From the IMG/VR virus record IMGVR_UViG_3300044971_000508, positions 1-23,560 of that record: a stretch of 23,560 bases of DNA; one strand, given 5' to 3'. The position numbers and the translations under genes were made by a program. Below, in pieces: positions 1 to 7,927 of the stretch; the stretch's first letter is position 1, and the number at the start of each line of letters is the position of its first letter. The notes below the pieces were generated by a model, which was given only the letters and a program-made list of their open reading frames with translations, was not told the DNA's origin and searched no databases. The stretch comes from a virus.

Positions 1-1532
1 GTACCAGATGCGCCAAATAAAGGTGAGGATGCAAATATTAATTCAACACTCTCAGTATCTTTAGCAAATTCAAGACCATTATCGTACACCCTATCACCAT
101 ATCCCTCATTAAATTTTTTACGATAGTCCTCATTGTAAAAATCATTGTCTTGTTTATATTTAAAATTGTAATATCTAGCATTGATCTCACTCATTGGTTT
201 GATCTTAATTGCTTTGCTATGATCTAGCTTTTCACTCCAATCAACAATCGTACCAGTATAAAAGTCAACATAAGGCTTGATTACTAGATGATTTGTTTTA
301 AATTTATCTTCAATAATCAATAAGTTAAACATTTTCATGATTGATGTCACAAAGTCTTTTTGAAATATACCTTTTGGAATTGTATCATTGATCACCATAG
401 CATCGCCTAATTCTACATTTGATAAAGTTGCTACGTTATTAATTACATTTACAAAGCTTGTATCTACATCAATAAAATCGCCAGATTCAAGTGATCCAGT
501 TGATCTTACCCTTAATACATCATTTGTTACAAGACTTACTGATAATGTTTTATTGTAATATAAGCTATCAGTATCATCATAAATTTGATTAGATCCAGAA
601 ATTGCAACTCCGTTTTTTGTTACTGATAATGAAAACGCACCTCTTGCTAAAGAATATTCACCTAATATTTCTACTGACAAAGTTGTTGTTAAAGGGTTTG
701 TGCCATTATATATAAATGCAGTATCACCACTAGCAGCAGTAAATAAAGAGCCGCTTTTATTTTCATAGCTTACAAAATCAACACTGGTAGATTCGTTTAA
801 AGATTGACCTACATTTGTTGTTAATCTTAAAACTTCGCTTGTTTCTTTTGTAAGTTGCTTTGAATTATTTGGCACAATTAGCTTTCTAAAATCGCTAGTA
901 TTAAACAAATCGCATTCGTAAGTATAGCCACTGCCAGTGAAAATTTTATCTAGATATTCACGCACAAATAATGCTGGCTTAAATGTCTTATATTGGAAAT
1001 TTACTTTGTCAGTGCTTACATTGCCATAGTCAATCAAAGGATAGCAATAACCAGTGCTGCCGCTACTATCCCAGCTTGCCACAATATTAGCATAAGAGTA
1101 TGTGTGATCATAAGCGCTAAAGTCTAAGTCCTCAAGTCTTTTATTGCCAAGTGCATTTATAAATCCACCTAATTCACCAAATAATGCGCACTCATACTCA
1201 ATTGCTCCGTCAACATGTACAATCTCAAGCAAGCGCAAAACGCCTTTCATGATCTGTAAACCATCAACCTCTATGCGTGCCGATGCGTTACGCGCTGCGT
1301 TAAAGTTTGCCAGCACATTAGGATCAAGAGGATTGTCAAAGTTTGCATTGTTAAAATCAAAGATATTGCCAAGTAGTTTGTTATTGTTAGCAGTGCCGGG
1401 CAATACTATTGTTTTTGTAAAGCTGGTGCTTTTGCTATCTAGGTTTTGTAGATCATCAATGGCATAAGTAATCTGGTTGCTTAAGCCTTGCGTCAAATCA
1501 AGTTCATATCCTTCAATAAATATTCTAGTCAT
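1..1532 (-). CDS. Phage structural (tail/baseplate-type) protein, C-terminus cut by window edge
   Basis: The frame is open from an ATG at 1532 to the left edge of the window, so at least 510 residues are present and the C-terminus is missing. The protein begins MTRIFIEGYELDLTQG and contains SFTKTIVLPGTANNNKLLG near residue 40. Near the edge come NARYYNFKYKQDNDFYNEDY and then ELIFASSP. It is rich in Ser, Thr, Asn and aromatic residues, as virion proteins often are. From memory, proteins with this start and a YNFKYKQDNDFYN-like segment are common in Bacteroidetes phages and are annotated only as structural proteins. It starts one base after the preceding gene ends, so it belongs to the same leftward operon as terminase. 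A tail or baseplate role is inferred from position and composition; no enzymatic motif was seen. Confidence 0.8.
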   Translation of the reverse strand, partial: MTRIFIEGYELDLTQGLSNQITYAIDDLQNLDSKSTSFTKTIVLPGTANNNKLLGNIFDFNNANFDNPLDPNVLANFNAARNASARIEVDGLQIMKGVLRLLEIVHVDGAIEYECALFGELGGFINALGNKRLEDLDFSAYDHTYSYANIVASWDSSGSTGYCYPLIDYGNVSTDKVNFQYKTFKPALFVREYLDKIFTGSGYTYECDLFNTSDFRKLIVPNNSKQLTKETSEVLRLTTNVGQSLNESTSVDFVSYENKSGSLFTAASGDTAFIYNGTNPLTTTLSVEILGEYSLARGAFSLSVTKNGVAISGSNQIYDDTDSLYYNKTLSVSLVTNDVLRVRSTGSLESGDFIDVDTSFVNVINNVATLSNVELGDAMVINDTIPKGIFQKDFVTSIMKMFNLLIIEDKFKTNHLVIKPYVDFYTGTIVDWSEKLDHSKAIKIKPMSEINARYYNFKYKQDNDFYNEDYRKKFNEGYGDRVYDNGLEFAKDTESVELIFASSPLFGASG

Positions 1533-1533
1533 G

Positions 1534-2664
1534 TTATCTTAATTGGCTAAAGCGTGTTTGATTAATGTCAATATCTACCTCAAAAACTCTTAATCTATTA
1601 TTGACATATTTGCTATATTCAAAATTTGTATTCTTAATGCTTACTGGATAAAAATAACCATCCAACTCAAAGTAAACTTGCGGTGAGTCAATTAACTCTG
1701 CAAGCCATTCAAATTGGCTATCTGTCGGTGCATTCATTGTAAGCTTATAGGCATGATCTTTTTTATTTAGATAGTTCACCTTGCTATCAACATACTTTTT
1801 ATTGGCATCATAATAAGTAACAGATGACGCGCCTAAAGTGTAGTCTCTTTTTTCATAAGACTTTCTTTGCACGTCCATTGTTAGCCTTGATGCTAGATCA
1901 AATTTAGCAGTGTCAAACATGCCTAGGTGATTCATAAAGTGTAGGTTGTAGCTAGTATATTTAGGATTGCACTCCAAATTAACTCTATATGTGCTTGTGC
2001 CTATTGTGATTGTATAGTATTTCACAGATGATGTGATCACGGCAGTAGGGTTGTTTAAAGCCGGCGATCCTACGTTAAGCTGCGCAAATGCTTTAGTGCT
2101 ACCTAGCGAATAAGTAGTATCTGCAATCTTAACATTGCTATAATTGTAAGTTGACACAACCAGTCCACTCACATCCTTTGCGCCAATGTATATATTTTCT
2201 CCTAGTTTTGCATTTATTTCTTCTGGCCTATTGCTTAATGCTTTTCCATTGTAAACGCTTAAGTCTGTGACTTTACGCTCAAATGTAGGAGCCACAAAAT
2301 TATAAGCAGTAACATTGCCACTGGCTAAGTTTAAATAAGTCACGCCGCTATATTCCTCACCGATCCTATATTGATAAGATTGTGCTATTTGTCCGCTAAC
2401 ATTTGGCTCGCACATTAAGACGCTTGTATTTGGTGTAAGCCACTGGTAAGTCATTGTATTTCTTATGATAGGCCCAGCATCAAAATACCCGATGCCGTTT
2501 GATGGATCTGGGTAAAGCTTAACTCTTACTTGTTGCGCTCCGCCAACGTAAAGATCAACAACATACTTTAAGTCTGCGCTTGTTATGTTTGAGTCAAAAA
2601 TATGCCAAAGAGTGTCTTGCACCGATGGACTGCCACTTGGATAACCTAAGTTTGTTATTGCCAT
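1534..2664 (-). CDS. Conserved phage structural protein, probably tail
   Basis: A 376-residue protein beginning MAITNLGYPSGSPSVQDTLW. It looks beta-rich, with many Tyr, Asn and Thr and few Cys. Recognisable stretches are YFDAGPIIRNTMTYQW near residue 60, NRPEEINAKL near 145 and a segment with LECNPKYTSYNLHFMNHLG and FDLASRLTMDV around 230-265. I recall similar proteins beside the neighbouring >510-residue protein in marine and freshwater Bacteroidetes phages, with no assigned function. Its ATG shares one base with the stop of the upstream gene (TAATG), which suggests translational coupling. A structural tail role is inferred from gene order after terminase; a baseplate or tail-tip protein is the likeliest alternative. 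Confidence 0.8.
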   Translation of the reverse strand: MAITNLGYPSGSPSVQDTLWHIFDSNITSADLKYVVDLYVGGAQQVRVKLYPDPSNGIGYFDAGPIIRNTMTYQWLTPNTSVLMCEPNVSGQIAQSYQYRIGEEYSGVTYLNLASGNVTAYNFVAPTFERKVTDLSVYNGKALSNRPEEINAKLGENIYIGAKDVSGLVVSTYNYSNVKIADTTYSLGSTKAFAQLNVGSPALNNPTAVITSSVKYYTITIGTSTYRVNLECNPKYTSYNLHFMNHLGMFDTAKFDLASRLTMDVQRKSYEKRDYTLGASSVTYYDANKKYVDSKVNYLNKKDHAYKLTMNAPTDSQFEWLAELIDSPQVYFELDGYFYPVSIKNTNFEYSKYVNNRLRVFEVDIDINQTRFSQLR

Positions 2665-3320
2665 TATTTATTACTTTTATTCAAATTAATTCTCTCAAAT
2701 GTAATCACAATGTCCGATTCTATTGCCTCCGCCATCTTAACCTCAAAATTCTCAAATGTCTTGTTAAAGGCATCCGTGAAATAGTTAGTTGTTTTTATAC
2801 CGAACTTTTTAATTAAGTAAGATAAAGTCTCAACTTGCCTATCAATTAAAGATCCTTTTTTGCTAAAGCTTACGCCTATTCTTTCGCCACCTTTACCTAG
2901 CGCCTTGTCATTTGTTACGCTTGTGATCTTTGCTTTCCCACTCTGTATGTATTTTTTTAGCGATGCTCGGCCGCTTGCTGGCATGCCATAGTTCTTGTAT
3001 TGATATGGTGACTTAGGTGCATTTGATGAACTATCAACACCTTTTACCCCCTCATTGGGATAGTCATAATAGTCAAGCATCCTTAGTCTAAATATCGTTG
3101 CACCATTTTGCTCAATGATCTCTGGGATCATATTACTAAGCAAATCACCACTACCGACAACCTTTTTATTGTTGGCAAAATAGCTAATATTTTTTAAAAA
3201 TTCCTCACCATATTGCTCAAGCACGCCATTTACCACACCAAACTCTATGATGTCAGTACCACCAAAATCGCCGCCTTCCCTAAGAAAGTCCGCTTGTGCT
3301 TTGTTTATATTGATGCTCAT
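2664..3320 (-). CDS. Probable head-tail connector/tail-completion protein (HK97 gp10-like logic)
   Basis: A 218-residue, Lys-rich protein. An N-terminal helical stretch (LEQYGEEFLKNISYF) is followed by GSGDLLSNMIPEI near residue 57, a YYDYPNEGVKGVD segment near 85 and a C-terminal part with RQVETLSYLIKKFGIKTTNY. The order 'helix, GSGdL, hydrophobic strands, YYdY.n.GVkG, KxGIkTTxFF-like end' matches the general pattern of HK97 gp10-type tail-completion proteins. That is pattern recognition rather than a proven homology. The ATG at 3320 lies inside the end of the frameshifted reading frame upstream (41-base overlap), and the stop overlaps the next ATG. No enzymatic residues were seen. Confidence 0.72.
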   Translation of the reverse strand: MSININKAQADFLREGGDFGGTDIIEFGVVNGVLEQYGEEFLKNISYFANNKKVVGSGDLLSNMIPEIIEQNGATIFRLRMLDYYDYPNEGVKGVDSSSNAPKSPYQYKNYGMPASGRASLKKYIQSGKAKITSVTNDKALGKGGERIGVSFSKKGSLIDRQVETLSYLIKKFGIKTTNYFTDAFNKTFENFEVKMAEAIESDIVITFERINLNKSNK

Positions 3321-3564
3321 CTAGTTGCTTTTTACTTTTTAAATAGGACAAATCATTTAGAAACTGAATAACTGATAAGTCATAAACTTGATCTAAAGGT
3401 ATATTTTCAAACTCACTTACTTGCTTTGCATTGAATACCCACCCCCAATTGCTTGCAAAACTTTCCTCAATTGTTGCACTCTTTTTTTGTCTAGCTTCCT
3501 CAAGTTCATTTCCGCCGTCAAACAATCCATCGTATTGTTGGTTGAAGCTTTTAAGACTTGATAA
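3280..3564 (-). CDS. -1 frameshift extension of the 4055 gene (C-terminal domain)
   Basis: In the -1 frame the sequence is open from 3591 to a stop at 3280, overlapping the zero frame. It has no ATG; the only plausible independent start is a TTG at 3525. If ribosomes slip back one base on the T9 run at 3563-3571, translation continues as LSSLKSFNQQYDGLFDGG, then ATIEESFASNWGWVFNAK and IPLDQVYDLSVIQFLNDL, ending near the next gene's start. The fusion would be about 258 residues (164 before plus 94 after the slip). The WGW-x(n)-L-x-FLNxLSYLKxKK pattern resembles a domain I recall from single-frame Bacteroidetes phage proteins. This supports a real fusion, either by programmed frameshift or because one base is missing or extra in the homopolymer. 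Confidence 0.65.
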   Translation of the reverse strand, partial: LSSLKSFNQQYDGLFDGGNELEEARQKKSATIEESFASNWGWVFNAKQVSEFENIPLDQVYDLSVIQFLNDLSYLKSKKQLDEHQYKQSTSGLS

Positions 3565-4055
3565 AAAAAAACCATTGCAAAATATCCGTGCTTAAAGTTT
3601 GCTTGTTTCATATCGTTTGCATATTCCTCATGCTTAGACACATCGTACTTTTGTTTGACAAAGTTAAGCTTGCGCCAACTCCATCTCATAGGAGTACAAA
3701 TGCTGGCAAGTATATTGTGCATGTTGATAATAGGATCATCTTTACTAAATGTCAAGACCTCGATATATCGCCCAGTGTTAAATGGAGGCTTTATGTCAAA
3801 ATTTAAATGATACACCTTATTGTTGCAATATATGATCTGCTTAGGCTTTGCCATTGTTGCCTCATTTACTTTTATGTCAAAGGCATTGTGTAGCTTTTGA
3901 CATAATACTGCAAACTTTTTAATTGGCATAGCGTCAATCTCTGCCTCGCTTTTATCAAGCAATACTTGTACTAGCCTAGTTGCCTTTAAAAATTCATCTG
4001 TCTCAAGTGTTGCTATTGATTGTAGCTTTTGGAATTTGTCAATCGTTAACTTCAT
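3417..4055 (-). CDS. Tail-assembly-chaperone-like protein, unshifted product
   Basis: A 212-residue protein in the zero frame, beginning MKLTIDKFQKLQSIATLE, starting 18 bases after terminase ends. The first ~160 residues look like an ordinary folded helical protein (PPFNTGRYIEVLTFSKDD, MHNILASICTPMRWSWRK). At codons 161-164 it reads GTT TTT TTT TAT through a run of nine T. After this the zero frame yields about 48 residues ending GGGYSMQSK that are Lys/Arg/Gln-rich and look less like the rest. In the -1 frame the sequence stays open and encodes a WGWVFNAKQVSEFE segment that looks like the natural C-terminus. The gene is in the position and format of the G/GT tail assembly chaperones, known for -1 frameshifting. 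Sequence and family identity are not proven. Confidence 0.7.
   Translation of the reverse strand: MKLTIDKFQKLQSIATLETDEFLKATRLVQVLLDKSEAEIDAMPIKKFAVLCQKLHNAFDIKVNEATMAKPKQIIYCNNKVYHLNFDIKPPFNTGRYIEVLTFSKDDPIINMHNILASICTPMRWSWRKLNFVKQKYDVSKHEEYANDMKQANFKHGYFAMVFFYQVLKASTNNTMDCLTAEMNLRKLDKKRVQQLRKVLQAIGGGYSMQSK
3562..3571 (-). promoter_or_regulatory. Candidate -1 ribosomal frameshift slippery site (T9)
   Basis: The minus strand reads G-GTT-TTT-TTT-TAT in the zero frame, which contains T-TTT-TTT, a valid X-XXY-YYZ slippery heptamer. A one-base slip back changes the next codon from TAT to TTA and enters a frame open for another 94 codons. I did not identify a convincing downstream pseudoknot by eye. 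Confidence 0.6.
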
Positions 4056-4073
4056 AAATAGTAAGTATAAATT

Positions 4074-5240
4074 TTATATAACATGGTATTTACCAACTTG
4101 CTTGTGATCAATACGGCATTTATTTGCCAGAGCCAAAGCGATTACGCAGTCATCATGAAAGCCTTGCGGTGCAGAGTACCTCACGCCGGTAGGTGTGAAT
4201 GTGTACTCAAAAACCTCCAACTCTTGTTTAATTGGGCCATCTGGATAGCTGATCGACTTAGTTTGGATTGCACTGCTTAGGCTCTCAAGCAATTGCTGCT
4301 TGCTTGTAGCCGTAAACTTAAAGCCGTGCATCTGTGTGAACTTCTTTTGCAACTCTTCAACTATGGCATCACCCACACCAGTGCTATCAATTACGATCGG
4401 CAGATTCTTTGGCAATCTTAAGATTGTCTCTTTAGTTTGCATCCAGTCTTTTTGAAAGCGCTCAAAATGTACCACATTGCCTTGCTTGTCCATGCCTATG
4501 ATCACTGACCAGTCCACAGATTTGGCCAAGTCAATGCCATAATATGCAGCTACGCCTTTTGTTTCTTTTGTGCATGCATAGATGAAATCGCTACCAAAAG
4601 GGTTGGCTGCATTTTCCATTGGATCGGCCATGTACTCTTGCTTGAATACCACTGCTGGCAATTGTGCTGCTGCTGCGTCAATTTCTGTGGGATCGATGTG
4701 TGGATTGTCATAGGTAGTAAATTTAAACGATTCCCAGTTAGGCTCACCGCCACGCATGAACATGCTATAAAAGTAATTCTTACCTCTAGGCGTGCTTAAA
4801 AATATAGCCTTGCCTTTGTAGTCAGTAAGCGTTGGCCTTATTGAATTATTCCAGCCATCCTCTAGATTTGGAATGTAGGATGCCTCATCTATGATCACCA
4901 GATGATACTTAGTACCACGCATTGCATCAAGCCTCTCACCAGTATAAAAGCGAACTGATCCGCCAGTGACAAAGTCAATTAGCAAATCAGTCTCATTCTT
5001 TTTATAAACCTTATCTGGTAGTATCTTACATATTTCCTTAAAAAACATCTTGCCAAGCTGATACGTTGGCGTAATGTATGCAACATGTTGTCTCTTCAAT
5101 CCGGTCTCAATAGATATGTTTTGACTGATTAATGACTTGCCAAACCTTCGACCACACATCATCACTCTAAAACGAGCCTCCGAGTCAAGCACTTGCTTTT
5201 GTGCTGGATGTGGCTTAGGTAGTTTTATGTCAAGATTCAT
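4074..5240 (-). CDS. terL: Terminase large subunit
   Basis: The ATP-driven DNA-packaging motor and headful nuclease, acting at the capsid portal. The 388-residue protein has a Walker A motif at residues 30-36 (GRRFGKS), Walker B at 116-120 (IIDEA) and the coupling motif LSTPRG at 149-154. The RNase-H-like nuclease domain begins near residue 234 with YGIDLAK (D237), followed by VIDSTGVGD (D285, D291) and FHDDCVIALA (D363/D364), the expected acidic cluster. The length is slightly short for the family (usually 400-550), but both domains are complete. It overlaps the small-subunit gene by 11 bases. The gene downstream is not a portal gene, which is unusual. Confidence 0.96.
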   Translation of the reverse strand: MNLDIKLPKPHPAQKQVLDSEARFRVMMCGRRFGKSLISQNISIETGLKRQHVAYITPTYQLGKMFFKEICKILPDKVYKKNETDLLIDFVTGGSVRFYTGERLDAMRGTKYHLVIIDEASYIPNLEDGWNNSIRPTLTDYKGKAIFLSTPRGKNYFYSMFMRGGEPNWESFKFTTYDNPHIDPTEIDAAAAQLPAVVFKQEYMADPMENAANPFGSDFIYACTKETKGVAAYYGIDLAKSVDWSVIIGMDKQGNVVHFERFQKDWMQTKETILRLPKNLPIVIDSTGVGDAIVEELQKKFTQMHGFKFTATSKQQLLESLSSAIQTKSISYPDGPIKQELEVFEYTFTPTGVRYSAPQGFHDDCVIALALANKCRIDHKQVGKYHVI

Positions 5241-5658
5241 ACTTGATTGTGATTGTATCTATGTTTGTATTTTCAGTAGTTGCGCGATCAGTCATTCCTA
5301 GTGCATTCTTAGCGTAGAAAATTGCTTTGCCTTCATTTGCTACAATATCAATAGCTAATGACTTAAACATTGTCACAATCCTATTGGCGACCTCATGATA
5401 AGGATGCGTAGGATCTTGCCTTACTTTCCAAAGGCCCATCTTAGTGTAAAATTCAAAGTCATGCTTTCTTAACCAGTGATCTAAGAAATAGTCAATCGTT
5501 GGCACAAAGCGATCTCTAATCTCGACAATCTTGCCCGATCCAGTTGCCACTTGTTTTTGGCCCTCCATGCAATTGTCGCAATATGCAAAGGCCAAGTCCA
5601 TCAATTTCTCTTCATCTATGTCCTTAAACTTTCTTGTCACGCTTTCTCTTATTTCCAT
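5230..5658 (-). CDS. terS: Probable terminase small subunit
   Basis: A 142-residue, mostly helical protein directly upstream of and overlapping the large terminase gene, the standard location for the DNA-recognition subunit of packaging. The C-terminal part reads NEGKAIFYAKNALGMTDRA, matching the 'x-IFxxKxxxGxxD/K' segment often seen near the end of terminase small subunits and related HTH packaging proteins. The middle contains DHWLRKHDFEFYTKMGLW. I cannot place a helix-turn-helix with certainty. The function rests on position plus this segment. Confidence 0.72.
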   Translation of the reverse strand: MEIRESVTRKFKDIDEEKLMDLAFAYCDNCMEGQKQVATGSGKIVEIRDRFVPTIDYFLDHWLRKHDFEFYTKMGLWKVRQDPTHPYHEVANRIVTMFKSLAIDIVANEGKAIFYAKNALGMTDRATTENTNIDTITIKYES

Positions 5659-6248
5659 AGTTTTATATTTTTAGTGCCATCGCGATAGCCTCTTATGTCA
5701 GCTTCATGCTTGGCCCAGTTCTTTTGTAATAGTTCGGTCTTATTGTAGCCATACTCGTCACCCGATGCATGTCCGCCTATATGCTCTGCAAGGCAGTCCA
5801 TCACATAGTAGGTATTAAATCCAGCTATGTTGGCCCTCTCACAATAGTCCAGATCAATAGGCCCATAAGGAAACATGGACTCATTAAAGATGCCGATCTT
5901 ATCAACTACCTTCATGCTAAGTAGCCAGTTGCTTATAATGTGCTGACTCCTAATGCCACGCCTTTCTCTGTCCAAGCTGCTTGCCACAATGCCGGCATCT
6001 GGGTAAGTCTGCAATGCCTCTACTTTTTTAGCAAGCCAGTTCTCTGGCTCAATAATGTCATTTGCTAGATAAGCAATTGCATCATATCCATCTACACCAG
6101 CAATGTCAATAGCTTCATTCATTGCGTTGGCTATGCCTTCTGTATCAATTAAGATAGTTTCAGCATGATAGCCAGTCTTTGTGCAATTATCTATAATGAC
6201 TGATCTAGGTCTTTTGCCATAAATCAAGCCAGCTATTAATACTCTCAT
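5649..6248 (-). CDS. Glycosyltransferase, GT2/GT-A-like, short
   Basis: Likely transfers a sugar from a nucleotide-sugar donor. The 199 residues begin MRVLIAGLIYGKRPRSV and carry AYLANDIIEPENWL at 59-71, corresponding to the donor/metal-binding region of GT2 enzymes (LAND in place of a typical DxD). The acceptor-side pattern GIFNESMFPYGPIDLDYCERA lies at 119-139; GT2 proteins commonly show 'F.EdlDlcxRa' there. The C-terminal tail after residue 150 is short, so this is a minimal enzyme. Its ATG follows directly on the stop of the LpxA-like gene, with no gap. With that gene and the GT4-like gene it forms a cassette just upstream of terminase. Confidence 0.75.
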   Translation of the reverse strand: MRVLIAGLIYGKRPRSVIIDNCTKTGYHAETILIDTEGIANAMNEAIDIAGVDGYDAIAYLANDIIEPENWLAKKVEALQTYPDAGIVASSLDRERRGIRSQHIISNWLLSMKVVDKIGIFNESMFPYGPIDLDYCERANIAGFNTYYVMDCLAEHIGGHASGDEYGYNKTELLQKNWAKHEADIRGYRDGTKNIKLWK

Positions 6249-6734
6249 TTAAAATATGTTTTTGCCTATTTCTTTTGCTGGGTTGCCAGCATACTTTGTC
6301 GAATGTGTAGTGTGTAGCTTTCTTGTCACCACGGCACCCATTCCGATCATGCAACCTTTAGCAATGATTTGCTTTTGATGGATCACTGCATTAAGTCCAA
6401 TGTTGCAGCCATCACCGACAATCGTATGGCCACCAACCTTTGCACCGCAACTGATCGTCACATTGTTACCGATCACACAATCATGGCCTACATGTGAATG
6501 CTTAAGCATCCAAACACCAGCACCGATTATTGTCTTATCAATTGTGCCGGCATCAATAGTCACATGACCAGTGATCACGCAGTCATCACCGATCACAACT
6601 TCGCCTATTGGCGCATTCCAGAATAGCTTATGCTCTGCTGGCTCACCGATCACACAATATGGCCCGATGTAAACATTGTCACCTAGTGTGACATTTGGCC
6701 CTACTATGGCCGTTTTATGAATAAATGTACTCAT
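6249..6734 (-). CDS. LpxA-like hexapeptide-repeat acyl/acetyltransferase
   Basis: The 161-residue protein is almost entirely left-handed beta-helix hexapeptide repeats ([IV]-G-x-x-x-x), for example VGPNVTLGDNVYIGPYCVIG at 11-30. HVGHDCVIGNNVTISCGAKV at 81-100 resembles the catalytic histidine region of LpxA-type acyltransferases. It ends TKYAGNPAKEIGKN, the 'aGxPAk' closure typical of sugar O/N-acetyltransferases. It is much shorter than housekeeping LpxA (about 260) and lacks a C-terminal helical domain, so lipid A synthesis is unlikely. Acetylation of a sugar on a surface glycan or its nucleotide precursor is more plausible. The reading frame overlaps the upstream small gene by 20 bases. 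Confidence 0.85.
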   Translation of the reverse strand: MSTFIHKTAIVGPNVTLGDNVYIGPYCVIGEPAEHKLFWNAPIGEVVIGDDCVITGHVTIDAGTIDKTIIGAGVWMLKHSHVGHDCVIGNNVTISCGAKVGGHTIVGDGCNIGLNAVIHQKQIIAKGCMIGMGAVVTRKLHTTHSTKYAGNPAKEIGKNIF

Positions 6735-6957
6735 TATATGTTTTATAAACGTTAACTAAAAATGATCCCACGCATGCACCACATCTGCCGTTGTATGTGT
6801 AGTACGGATCTTTTATGCGCATGATTTCTACCAGTTCATTTTGGATCTCATGTGTAAATCCAACCAGTTCACCAGTTGTCTTGAATAGATCATAAAAATG
6901 CTTATGCCTTAACAAGGTCTGCAAATGCCGATCGTCTAGCTTCATTAATTCGCTCAT
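6715..6957 (-). CDS. Small conserved protein of unknown function with a CGAC motif
   Basis: I place the start at the ATG at 6957 (80 residues, MSELMKLDDRHLQTLLRHKH), because the extension to 6993 lies inside the upstream glycosyltransferase and begins with non-conserved-looking residues. The protein is helical in its first 50 residues and ends PYYTYNGRCGACVGSFLVNVYKTYNEY, with two Cys in a CGAC arrangement. I vaguely recall short Bacteroidetes phage proteins with a similar CGxC end. One CxxC pair is too few for a classical zinc ribbon unless the protein dimerises. It overlaps both neighbours (56 and 20 bases), so it is clearly embedded in the operon. Confidence 0.7.
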   Translation of the reverse strand: MSELMKLDDRHLQTLLRHKHFYDLFKTTGELVGFTHEIQNELVEIMRIKDPYYTYNGRCGACVGSFLVNVYKTYNEYIYS

Positions 6958-7927
6958 GATTGTATTTGTTTTTTGCCCACTCAAAAAGATCATTGCCCAT
7001 CTTGATTCTTTTATCTGGGTTGTTTACTAAATATGATAAATGCTTAAACCAGTCTGCTTGATTTTTTACCCATAGCACTGGTGCATCTTTGTCTAGGTTG
7101 TATGGCTCAACATCGCTCACAATCACTGCCACTCTTTTAGCTGCCGCCTCAAGTAGCTTTAAATTACTTTTGCTCGCATGCCATGGTGACTCTTGCAAAG
7201 GTACAACCATAATGTCTGCATGTTTAAAATGCTCCATGTAATTGCTTGGCAATTCGCTAATAAGTTTTCTATTAGCTAACTTGCCGCCATTCGTAAACAT
7301 TGAATGTATCTTATCCCAGTATGATTTGCTCACTGGATCTGTGTCAGTATATCCGCCAAGCACCATCTCAATATCTTTTAATGCAGTCAGTCTTTTGAAA
7401 GGATTTGCAAGCAACTTGATGTCCTCAAGGTGTGTAGATCCGCCGGCCCAAAAGATACGAGTCTTGTCGCTATCGTATTTGTCAGCATTGTATTGATGCT
7501 CACCATAAGGTATGCAGTTAGGCAGTACTATCACATTTTTATTGTACTTGCTTACCTTGTCAGCAATCCTAGCATTTGTGCATGTCACTAGATCAGCATT
7601 AAAGATGTTGTTAATGATACGCTTTTTGTGCGCCTCATATCCATAATACAAAGGATGGTTGTAAGGCAATTCCCAGTCATCATCCAGATCCATCACTACT
7701 TTAAAGTGCTGCTTTGTTTCATCCCAATCAATATCAAATTGACTGAATCTATTGTACAATAAAATATCAAACTGCCTCTCTTCAAGTATTTCTTTTGTAG
7801 GCACATTGCACACATGGTTGTATGAATCTGGCAAGAATGATAAAGGCAGCATAACTCTATGCCATCCGCAACCGCTTAGCTTTTGTGTGATGCCAAGTAC
7901 TTGTATAATCTTATCTGCCTTGTCCAC
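6902..7927 (-). CDS. Glycosyltransferase, GT4/GT-B-like
   Basis: A 341-residue enzyme of GT-B layout. The N-terminal Rossmann half opens IIQVLGITQKLSGCGWHRVM, with the G-rich acceptor loop. The C-terminal half has RIFWAGGSTHLEDIKLL, then DIMVVPLQESPWHASKSN and LLEAAAKRVAVIVSDVEPY. The 'pl.xs.....s.kllEaaa....vi.sdv.py' run is the donor-binding signature of GT4 family members, although the usual EX7E is not exact (the acidic positions are E of LQES and E of LLEA). The start is a GTG at 7927; an in-frame stop at 7980-7982 precludes a much longer protein. It overlaps the end of the 40-codon gene, suggesting coupled translation. The substrate is unknown. Confidence 0.85.
   Translation of the reverse strand: MDKADKIIQVLGITQKLSGCGWHRVMLPLSFLPDSYNHVCNVPTKEILEERQFDILLYNRFSQFDIDWDETKQHFKVVMDLDDDWELPYNHPLYYGYEAHKKRIINNIFNADLVTCTNARIADKVSKYNKNVIVLPNCIPYGEHQYNADKYDSDKTRIFWAGGSTHLEDIKLLANPFKRLTALKDIEMVLGGYTDTDPVSKSYWDKIHSMFTNGGKLANRKLISELPSNYMEHFKHADIMVVPLQESPWHASKSNLKLLEAAAKRVAVIVSDVEPYNLDKDAPVLWVKNQADWFKHLSYLVNNPDKRIKMGNDLFEWAKNKYNHERINEARRSAFADLVKA

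Noticed and set aside
1144-1467. 107-codon plus-strand reading frame
   Set aside because: It lies wholly opposite the structural gene 1-1532, is Ser/Leu-biased and has no leader or neighbours in the same direction.
3280-3525. The 3280-3525 frame as an independent gene starting at TTG 3525
   Set aside because: The WGW domain needs residues before the TTG; the open -1 frame from the slippery run gives a better explanation than an internal TTG start.
4550-4753. 67-codon minus-strand frame within terL
   Set aside because: An alternative frame of the terminase gene with no start context and no protein-like composition.
6244-6734. LpxA-like gene as a real lipid A biosynthesis LpxA
   Set aside because: It is about 100 residues too short and lacks the C-terminal helical domain; the ending fits sugar acetyltransferases better.
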